From Promethearchaeota archaeon (GTDB lineage Archaea; Asgardarchaeota; Lokiarchaeia; Sigynarchaeales; SOKP01): 12,122 bases of DNA. Location of the stretch: positions 1-12,122 of the forward strand of contig JAUWBH010000181.1 in NCBI GenBank assembly GCA_030605085.1, in the 5' to 3' direction. Made by a program: the position numbers and the translations under genes. Shown one piece after another: positions 7,566-12,122 of the stretch. Below the pieces are notes generated by a model. It made no database searches and was not told the DNA's origin. It was given only the letters and a program-made list of their open reading frames with translations. Numbering within the stretch: position 1 is the first letter of the stretch; the number at the start of each line of letters is the position of its first letter.

Positions 7566-8108
7566 TCAATGTTGAATGATCAATCCTGCTCGTTCCATTA
7601 ATGCCCGTGTTAATTTGTGAAAAAGAATCTCCACATTTTCGCCAGTTTTAGCAGAACACTCAATATAATCGTATAGATTATATTTATGAGCTAAATCCAC
7701 AGCGTCCTTGCTATAAACTGACCTTCTATCGTGAAGATCTAACTTTCCTCCTATCATAAAAATAGGGATATCTCGGTGTAATCCTTCTCCTTGTTTAAAA
7801 ACATCTAACCACTCTGGAAGGTTTTTTAAGCTTGAGTTTCTGGTAATATCAAACATAAAAACTGCACCAGAAGCGCCATCTGCGTATCTAGGCAAAAGAA
7901 ATCTAAATCTATCCTCGCCAGCAAAATCCCAAATTTGGAGGGCGACTCTTTTTCCCTCAATTTCCATCATTTTTAAAAGAAAATCGACGCCTATTGTCAT
8001 GCTTGTATCGGTTTTAAAGAAACCACTGAGATAACGCGAGACCAAGCAAGACTTCCCCACGCCACCGTCTCCAAATATACAAACCTTAAAAATTGCGTCT
8101 TTTTTCAT
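7566..8108 (-). CDS. Ras/Rab-like small GTPase 4
   Basis: This 180-residue small GTPase is the first of the array in transcription order. G1 is GDGGVGKS (13-20), the G2 threonine is T38, G3 is WDFAGEDRF (60-68), G4 is GKLD (121-124) and G5 is CSAK (151-154). The segment RFRFLLPRY after G3 matches GTPases 2 and 3 closely and corresponds to switch II. As in its sisters, the catalytic Gln is Glu (E65), the NKxD Asn is Gly (G121), and no lipidation cysteine ends the protein (AGLIIQH). With an intact G3 Asp, intact G1 and a good TATA box upstream, it looks like a fully functional member of the family. Its cellular role cannot be read from the sequence; the Roadblock protein nearby is a plausible partner. 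Confidence 0.95.
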   Translation of the reverse strand: MKKDAIFKVCIFGDGGVGKSCLVSRYLSGFFKTDTSMTIGVDFLLKMMEIEGKRVALQIWDFAGEDRFRFLLPRYADGASGAVFMFDITRNSSLKNLPEWLDVFKQGEGLHRDIPIFMIGGKLDLHDRRSVYSKDAVDLAHKYNLYDYIECSAKTGENVEILFHKLTRALMERAGLIIQH

Positions 8109-8153
8109 TTTTTAACGCTCTACAGCTCTCTTTTATACTTTTATACCTTTGTT

Positions 8154-8165
8154 TCTATATAAATT
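8154..8165 (-). promoter_or_regulatory. Likely TATA box for GTPase 4
   Basis: On the minus strand this reads AATTTATATAGA. Its centre is about 50 bases before the GTPase 4 ATG, which would give a transcript with a leader of roughly 20-25 bases. The rest of the 228 bp gap from here to the Nudix gene is AT-rich and holds no gene that I can see, only a short (ACT)4 run at 8298-8309. Confidence 0.4.
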
Positions 8166-8291
8166 AAGATAATATATAATTTATATTTTTAACTTTTAAA
8201 CTTTATATTATAAAATTGAACTATAAAAACACATAATTCTCTCTTAAGGGCTTCTGTTAAATTTCTTTTGTAATTTTAACTTAAAAATCAG

Positions 8292-8298
8292 AAAAAAA
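8292..8298 (-). terminator. T7 run downstream of the Nudix gene
   Basis: Seven A on the plus strand make a T7 run in the Nudix transcript about 40 bases after its stop codon. This is a possible archaeal terminator, weaker than the T9 runs elsewhere in the window. Confidence 0.3.
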
Positions 8299-8336
8299 CT
8301 ACTACTACTTATGCTTTTGCTTTCTCTTTAAAGAAA

Positions 8337-8744
8337 TTATTTTATCTCAATAGTATTTCGGTAAAATTCTTTATCTTCTTTGTATGTTAATAGATTAGCG
8401 ACATTTTTTTTATCAACCCACTTTGCTTCAGGATTATTTGGGTAAATAGGATTTAAAACTTCTTGATTTGTCTTAAATAAAAACATATAAATAATTTTTA
8501 ATTCAGATATAACCTTGTTTCCCTCGATTTTCGTTTTGCGTCGCGCGTAACTTCCAAGCGCTTTAATATATTTCAAATTAATTATTCCTGATTCTTCGTA
8601 AATTTCACGTTTAGCTGCGGTTAACGGGTCTTCTCCCTGTTCCACATGACCCTTAGGAAATGTCCAAGATCTCCCATTATTACTGACAATAACAATCTGA
8701 TTTTTTTCATTAATTACTATACCCCCGGCACTTTTGGTTAACAT
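8337..8744 (-). CDS. Nudix hydrolase
   Basis: This protein of 135 residues carries a perfect Nudix box (GX5EX7REUXEEXGU) from G32 to I54: GHVEQGE, then REIYEESGI. The glutamates E47, E50 and E51 are the expected metal ligands. The family hydrolyses nucleoside diphosphates linked to another group. WTFPKGHVE before the box is reminiscent of diadenosine tetraphosphate hydrolases and related house-cleaning enzymes, but the substrate cannot be fixed from sequence. I chose ATG 8744 because MLTKSAGGIV is the usual beginning of the domain. An in-frame TTG at 8777 would add 11 residues (giving 146) and is less likely. It is divergent from the Roadblock gene and lies 228 bp upstream of GTPase 4. Confidence 0.93.
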   Translation of the reverse strand: MLTKSAGGIVINEKNQIVIVSNNGRSWTFPKGHVEQGEDPLTAAKREIYEESGIINLKYIKALGSYARRKTKIEGNKVISELKIIYMFLFKTNQEVLNPIYPNNPEAKWVDKKNVANLLTYKEDKEFYRNTIEIK

Positions 8745-8914
8745 TATATTATCGTGAATTTCTGCTAGAATTAACAAATATATTCGAATTCGAGATTCTT
8801 TTTAGATATATCTATAAAAAAATAAAATAAATTAAATAAAATAAAGAACACTTTTATGATAATAAAATCCAAATAAAACAATTAAATTAAATTGTTAATT
8901 AAATTAATCATTAT
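8745..8914. promoter_or_regulatory. Divergent promoter region, Nudix (-) and Roadblock (+)
   Basis: This AT-rich gap drives two divergent genes. On the minus strand there are TATA-like stretches near 8777-8785 and 8805-8815; the first would give a leader of about 10 bases before ATG 8744. On the plus side, an 11-base word, AATTAAATTAA, occurs twice (8880-8890 and 8897-8907, 17 bases apart). The upstream copy is centred 30 bases before the Roadblock ATG, the right place for a TATA box of a leaderless transcript. The repeat might also be an operator, or simply low-complexity DNA. Confidence 0.4.
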
Positions 8915-9289
8915 ATGCTTTCCCAATCTCGGAATTTTGAAGAATTGACAAAAATTCTAGACGAAATGAAAGAGTTAGGGAAGTTTAAAGGTGTGTTATT
9001 AGCGTATCGAAATGGAGGGCTTATTGCTGAAAATATGGGGAATAACTTTGATGGTGCAGAATTTGCAGCAATGTGTGCATCAGTCTTAGAAAGTGCTGAA
9101 GGGCTTGGACAAACTATGGATGTCAAGAAAATCGGTAAAATCATTGCGGAATTAGAAGAGCAGACAATAATAATAAACGAGTGCGATCTTAATACTTTTT
9201 TAGTCTTTATAATTGAGAGAGAATCGAAAGTTGAGGTAATTTTTAATAAATTAAACGAATACAGCCAAAAAATAATTGAAAAAATTTAA
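8915..9289 (+). CDS. Roadblock/LC7 domain protein
   Basis: This 124-residue protein is one Roadblock/LC7 domain. After an N-terminal helix (about 6-22) comes the strand pair GVLLAYRNGGLIAEN (26-40), then the long central helix FDGAEFAAMCASVLESAEGLG (about 45-65), a strand around IIINE (86-89), another around FLVFIIER (95-102), and a final helix (about 105-124). This order is the family hallmark. Such proteins form dimers and act as scaffolds or GTPase regulators (MglB for MglA in bacteria; Ragulator subunits in eukaryotes), and Asgard genomes encode many. Standing beside four small GTPases, it is a reasonable candidate partner for one or more of them; that link is inferred from position only. 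It has no membrane segment and should be cytosolic. A T9 run follows immediately. Confidence 0.9.
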   Translation: MLSQSRNFEELTKILDEMKELGKFKGVLLAYRNGGLIAENMGNNFDGAEFAAMCASVLESAEGLGQTMDVKKIGKIIAELEEQTIIINECDLNTFLVFIIERESKVEVIFNKLNEYSQKIIEKI

Positions 9290-9298
9290 TTTTTTTTT
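9290..9298 (+). terminator. T9 terminator after Roadblock gene
   Basis: A run of nine T follows directly after the TAA stop at 9287-9289. It fits an archaeal hairpin-free terminator and suggests the Roadblock gene is transcribed alone, separately from the GH114-like gene 50 bp further on. Confidence 0.5.
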
Positions 9299-9310
9299 CG
9301 AAAGATGGGC

Positions 9311-9318
9311 ATAAATAA
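9311..9318 (+). promoter_or_regulatory. TATA-like box for GH114-like gene
   Basis: ATAAATAA is centred about 25 bases before the GTG start at 9339, so transcription would begin at or next to the start codon. A leaderless transcript also explains the absence of a ribosome binding site. A second AT stretch (9324-9333) is too close to the start to serve. Confidence 0.35.
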
Positions 9319-9338
9319 TCAAACCATATATTTAATAT

Positions 9339-10262
9339 GTGAATAAAAAATTTCTAATTGCTTTGGTAATTTTAATAGCATTTGGGGCATACTCGTTAAA
9401 AGTCATTTTATTTTTGTATTGTGTAAAACTTGAGAGAATTGAATTTGAAGTAGGTGATATGGAAATAGACGATTTCGCCTACTGGCTCAGTGATATTGAT
9501 AAAGACGAAGTTAAAGAGTCAAAATTCGATTTGATTATTCTTGATTATTCTGCTGACGGTTCTGAATCGGAAGAATTTTCAAGTAAAGAAGTTAAATATA
9601 TGAAATCGTCTGGAGACCAAGAAAAATTGCTTCTTTCATACATTAGCATCGGGGAAGCAGAGGATTATCGTTTTTATTACGACGATTCGTGGGAAGAGGG
9701 CGAACCTGATTGGTTAGACGAAGAAAATCCTGATTGGGAAGGCAATTATAAAGTTAAATACTGGGAGGAAGAATGGCAAGAAATTATCTATGAATATTTG
9801 GATCGCATAATGGATGCCAAGTTTGATGGAATTTACATGGACATAATCGATGCTTACGAATATTACGAAGACGACGAACCAGACGCAGAACAGTTAATGA
9901 TGGATTTTGTAGGGGATATTTCTGACTATGTTAAAGACGAGGAAGGCGACGATTTTTTGGTGTTTGTCCAAAATGCTGACGATCTTTTGTCAGATTCAGA
10001 ATATTTGGATTACATTGACGGCATTGGGCGTGAAGATTTATTTTACGACGATGCCGAGAAAACCGACGAAGAATGGCGCGACGAGGGAATCGATAACCTA
10101 AATGAAGCTTTAGGCGAAGATAAGGTTGTTTTAATTATAGATTATCCTATTTCAGAGAAATACGACTTCTATAAAAATTGCGTCGACAACGGTTATTTAG
10201 GTTACGCGGCAGAAAAAGATTTGGATCGTCTTAATAATTATTTTCTTTATCCTGCTACATGA
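9339..10262 (+). CDS. GH114-like TIM-barrel glycosidase, membrane-anchored and acidic
   Basis: This 307-residue protein begins with GTG. Residues 5-28 are hydrophobic and form an uncleaved signal anchor or signal peptide, so the rest should be outside the cell. The remainder resembles GH114 and the related archaeal MJ1477-type family: LLSYISIGEAEDYRFY (97-112), the DWLDEENPDWEG block with a KVKYW strand (124-142), FDGIYMDIIDAYEYY (162-176), VFVQNAD (208-214), GIGREDLFYD (228-237), VVLIIDYP (263-270) and GYLGYA (285-290). GH114 members cleave galactosamine-containing polysaccharides. D168 and E232 are the likely catalytic pair by position, which is inference. By my count 87 Asp/Glu against 26 Lys/Arg give a strongly negative protein, unlike its neighbours. 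It may act on cell-surface or environmental glycans. Substrate and activity are not established by the sequence. Confidence 0.8.
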   Translation: MNKKFLIALVILIAFGAYSLKVILFLYCVKLERIEFEVGDMEIDDFAYWLSDIDKDEVKESKFDLIILDYSADGSESEEFSSKEVKYMKSSGDQEKLLLSYISIGEAEDYRFYYDDSWEEGEPDWLDEENPDWEGNYKVKYWEEEWQEIIYEYLDRIMDAKFDGIYMDIIDAYEYYEDDEPDAEQLMMDFVGDISDYVKDEEGDDFLVFVQNADDLLSDSEYLDYIDGIGREDLFYDDAEKTDEEWRDEGIDNLNEALGEDKVVLIIDYPISEKYDFYKNCVDNGYLGYAAEKDLDRLNNYFLYPAT

Positions 10263-10270
10263 TCTTATTT

Positions 10271-10279
10271 AAAAAAAAA
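10271..10279 (-). terminator. T9 terminator for the thioesterase
   Basis: Nine A on the plus strand give T9 in the thioesterase transcript, about 50 bases after its stop. Four T follow on the plus strand (10280-10283) and might help end the convergent GH114-like transcript. The 67 bp between these two convergent genes holds nothing else. Confidence 0.4.
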
Positions 10280-10329
10280 TTTTAATTAAACTGCATATAT
10301 AATCAAGTACAAAATACTTAGATTTTACA

Positions 10330-10740
10330 TTAGGTTTTCCTCTTTATATTAAAAATTGAATATGTGCCAATTGCTTTAGCAACGAGGTTTCCATTATTTT
10401 TTATTTCTGATTCCATTACCGCAATTCTCTTACCTTTATGAATAACTTTTGTATTACAGGTAAGATTTCCGGATTTAACTGCTTTAAAATAATTAATTTT
10501 AATTTCTACGGTCGCACACAGTTCATTTTCGACCAACATTGTATATAGTGCTCCGCCCATACCAGTATCGGCCATAGAATATATTACACCTCCATGCAAT
10601 ACCATGTGAGGATTAAATAAATTCTGATTTACTTCTAAAGTACATTGCGAATAGCCATTTTCCACTTTAGTAAAGTTTAAGCCGATTAATTCTCCAAATG
10701 GATTGAACCCCTTTGACTTTAAAGGAAATTTTTTTGACAT
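10330..10740 (-). CDS. PaaI-like hotdog-fold thioesterase
   Basis: This 136-residue protein has the compact length of a single hotdog domain. The family signature is clear: NPHMVLHGGVIYSMADTG (43-60), with the HGG at 49-51 starting the central helix and Asp58 in the position of the catalytic acid of PaaI-type enzymes. The strands ATVEIKINYFKAV (76-88), LTCNTKVIHKGKRIAVMES (93-111) and NLVAKAIGTYSIF (118-130) complete the sheet. Members hydrolyse acyl- or aryl-CoA thioesters and work as dimers or tetramers in the cytosol; the acyl group here cannot be told. The gene stands alone between a convergent GH114-like gene and a divergent transposon gene, so context does not suggest a pathway. Nothing about it looks damaged. 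Confidence 0.92.
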   Translation of the reverse strand: MSKKFPLKSKGFNPFGELIGLNFTKVENGYSQCTLEVNQNLFNPHMVLHGGVIYSMADTGMGGALYTMLVENELCATVEIKINYFKAVKSGNLTCNTKVIHKGKRIAVMESEIKNNGNLVAKAIGTYSIFNIKRKT

Positions 10741-10749
10741 GATCCTCTC
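10741..10749 (-). promoter_or_regulatory. Shine-Dalgarno-like site before the thioesterase
   Basis: On the minus strand GAGAGGATC abuts the ATG and resembles the GGAGGTGATC complement of the 16S rRNA tail. It supports ATG 10740 as the start. Most other genes in the window lack such a site, so this one probably has a leadered transcript. Confidence 0.45.
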
Positions 10750-10794
10750 GTTATAGATATTTACTAAAAAATAAAAAAATATAGATTAAATATT

Positions 10795-10815
10795 ATTTCA
10801 ACTGTTCGTTGAAAT
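10795..10815. repeat. 8-bp perfect inverted repeat (hairpin)
   Basis: ATTTCAAC (10795-10802) and GTTGAAAT (10808-10815) are perfect complements around a 5-base loop. It lies in the 261 bp gap between the divergent thioesterase and tnpB genes. It may be an operator for the thioesterase promoter or part of the left end of an IS200/IS605-type element. Confidence 0.5.
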
Positions 10816-10842
10816 TCTATAAAAATATAATTTCTTATAAAA

Positions 10843-10882
10843 TTCAAAAATTTTTCACTCTTGTGGATTATAAATTTTTGAA
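10843..10882. repeat. 11-bp perfect inverted repeat upstream of tnpB
   Basis: TTCAAAAATTT (10843-10853) and AAATTTTTGAA (10872-10882) are perfect complements with an 18-base spacer, ending about 120 bases before the tnpB start. IS200/IS605 elements have subterminal hairpins at their ends, and the position fits a left end. AT-rich DNA produces such repeats by chance more readily, so the assignment is tentative. Confidence 0.45.
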
Positions 10883-11001
10883 CTTCCTTTTAAATTTTAA
10901 TACTATTTATTCATCATAAGTATCATGAGTTCAGAGGCGATCATTAAAAATTGGAGATGTTGCTACTCTTTTAAATAATTACATTTTATAGAGATAATTG
11001 G

Positions 11002-12122
11002 ATGAAGCAAACCGTAAAATTCAGATTGCACCCGACAGCCTCGCAAGAGCAAAAGTTACACGAAATCTTTACAATTTACAATAAAGTCAAGCGAGTGGGA
11101 TATAAGCTATTTTATGGATTAAAAGATAGGGAGTTAAAGAAAAATGAAAAACGAGGGCTCGTGCAACCTCAATTGATGGAGATTTGCAATAACAATCCTT
11201 ATGTAAACAGTATTCTCATCGATTGTGAAACTAAATTAACCCAGCAACAAACTTGGTTAGAAAAACGAGAAAAGTATCTGACACATCAAATAACGACGAT
11301 TTTGGAGAAGATCGTACAGATAAAGGAAAAAGATAAGAGAGATAGGCGGTTGAAAGGGCTTTACTCTCGTTTGTCATCTGTCCAAAATAAATTACTCACG
11401 ATACGATTTAAGCCCATTGTATTTGGCACGAAACATTTGTTTCGACAGCGGATTTTAAGAAAGATTAGCAAGGAGGAATTTAAAATTAGAAGAGATTCCT
11501 CGTATTGCTGCGTAGGTAAGAAGAAGGGAATTAATTTAAACTTAAAAATCCTTCCAGACATGACTCTTCGGGTTCGCACATTTTCTAAAGAAAAGGGGAG
11601 GAAATGGTTGATTATTCCATTTACGGTTAATTATACGCAAGAGAGATGGTTCAACGAAATACTCGGTTTAGAATTATATCAAGTTGAGGTCGTAAGACGA
11701 TTGATTAAGGGAAACATCCGATATTTCGCTCATATTTCTTATGAAATTCCAGAAGCAGACATTACTCATGGATTTGAATATGGAGCTGTCGGACTTGACA
11801 CGAATTACAATTTTGTTTCTCTCTGTAATGTGGATAAACATGGGAATTTCAAGAGTTATCAAGAAATCTCCTTTAGAAACTTGCACTCCTATCGTAAAAA
11901 CAAGCGTGCGGATTATACTAACTATAAGATGGATAAAGTGGTTAATTTTTGTGTCAATAAAAAGAAAGGTCTGGTGATTGAAGACCTTTCCTTCGACCAA
12001 AAGTTTTCCTATGGGAAAAAACGCAATAGGAAATTAAGTAATTTTAAGATTTCAGCATTAACTTTATTAGAACGAAAATGCCTTAAAAAAGGGGTTGCTA
12101 TAAGAAAAGTACATCCTGCTTA
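11002..12122 (+). CDS. tnpB: TnpB, RNA-guided nuclease of IS200/IS605-type element (3' end cut by window)
   Basis: The frame is open from ATG 11002 to the last base (373 codons and two bases) without a stop. The N-terminus MKQTVKFRLHPTASQEQKL, followed by FTIYNKVKRVGYKLFYG, is the classic TnpB beginning (first strand and helical domain). RuvC-I is VGLDTNYNFVSL with D266; RuvC-II is GLVIEDLSFDQ with E327. The last residues, RKVHPA, begin the segment that leads to the zinc ribbon or its replacement and to RuvC-III, which lie outside. TnpB cuts DNA at sites matching a guide RNA made from the end of its element and helps keep the transposon in the genome. No tnpA is visible. Its length so far fits an ordinary TnpB of about 430-480 aa, in contrast to the giant relative at the left edge. 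Small ORFs on the other strand here are shadows. Confidence 0.92.
   Translation, partial: MKQTVKFRLHPTASQEQKLHEIFTIYNKVKRVGYKLFYGLKDRELKKNEKRGLVQPQLMEICNNNPYVNSILIDCETKLTQQQTWLEKREKYLTHQITTILEKIVQIKEKDKRDRRLKGLYSRLSSVQNKLLTIRFKPIVFGTKHLFRQRILRKISKEEFKIRRDSSYCCVGKKKGINLNLKILPDMTLRVRTFSKEKGRKWLIIPFTVNYTQERWFNEILGLELYQVEVVRRLIKGNIRYFAHISYEIPEADITHGFEYGAVGLDTNYNFVSLCNVDKHGNFKSYQEISFRNLHSYRKNKRADYTNYKMDKVVNFCVNKKKGLVIEDLSFDQKFSYGKKRNRKLSNFKISALTLLERKCLKKGVAIRKVHPA

Noticed and set aside
7313..7579. 88-codon plus-strand ORF running from GTPase 3 into the gap before GTPase 4
   Set aside because: Its first part is antisense to the P-loop region of GTPase 3, the rest is low-complexity Phe/Tyr-rich translation of AT-rich DNA, and it has no motif or ribosome site.
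8298..8309. (ACT)4 run between the Nudix gene and GTPase 4
   Set aside because: Four copies of a 3-base unit in a low-complexity gap are expected by chance and suggest no function.
8745..8777. Start of the Nudix gene at TTG 8777
   Set aside because: It adds 11 residues before the usual domain beginning, while ATG 8744 starts right at the conserved strand and has a TATA-like box at a fitting distance. TTG remains possible.
10925..10978. 17-codon ORF upstream of tnpB, starting MSSEAIIKNW
   Set aside because: Too short to support, with no homology that I recognise; it could be a remnant or chance.
11361..12000. Minus-strand and +1-frame ORFs (11361-11579, 11674-12000, 11741-11977) near the right edge
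   Set aside because: They lie wholly inside the open tnpB frame, which has RuvC motifs and a family-typical N-terminus; the others are shadows.
1..12122. CRISPR array accompanying the giant Cas12-like protein
   Set aside because: I looked for regularly spaced direct repeats in all gaps and found none; the gaps are all shorter than about 270 bp. An array beyond the left edge cannot be excluded.

Overview
The window looks like a stretch of an Asgard archaeal genome (Lokiarchaeota-like in flavour). This rests on three things: four eukaryote-like Ras/Rab-type small GTPases in tandem, a Roadblock/LC7 protein two genes away, and strongly AT-rich DNA with archaeal-style promoters (TATA-like boxes, several leaderless or nearly so) and T-run terminators. 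The assignment is inference from gene content; no rRNA, tRNA or other phylogenetic marker is present.

Layout. (1) 1-5322, + strand: a single giant ORF, at least 1735 codons and still open at the left edge. Its last ~300 residues are a complete RuvC/zinc-ribbon nuclease core of the TnpB/Cas12 superfamily. About 1,400 residues in front of that core match nothing I recognise. A GC-rich hairpin with an embedded palindrome follows just after the stop. There is no CRISPR array and no adaptation gene in the window. (2) 5443-8108, - strand: four paralogous small GTPases (180 aa scale) separated by 140-170 bp gaps. All share the same departures from the classic G3 and G4 motifs, and one also lacks the G3 aspartate. 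(3) 8337-8744, - strand: a Nudix hydrolase. A ~170 bp AT-rich divergent promoter region separates it from (4) 8915-9289, + strand: a Roadblock/LC7 protein. (5) 9339-10262, + strand: a very acidic, membrane-anchored GH114-like TIM-barrel protein. (6) 10330-10740, - strand: a PaaI-like hotdog thioesterase. (7) 11002 to the right edge, + strand: a second, ordinary-sized TnpB cut off by the window. It is preceded by two inverted repeats that could belong to the left end of an IS200/IS605-type element.

How the parts may fit together. The GTPases and the Roadblock protein are the natural functional group: Roadblock proteins are regulators or scaffolds of small GTPases in bacteria (MglA/MglB) and eukaryotes (Ragulator). 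The gene array is therefore a candidate signalling or membrane-organisation locus, although none of the GTPases has a lipidation tail. The two TnpB-family nucleases frame this cellular segment. The right one looks like a normal transposon gene. The left one is far larger than typical TnpB or Cas12 proteins and is the most unusual object in the window.
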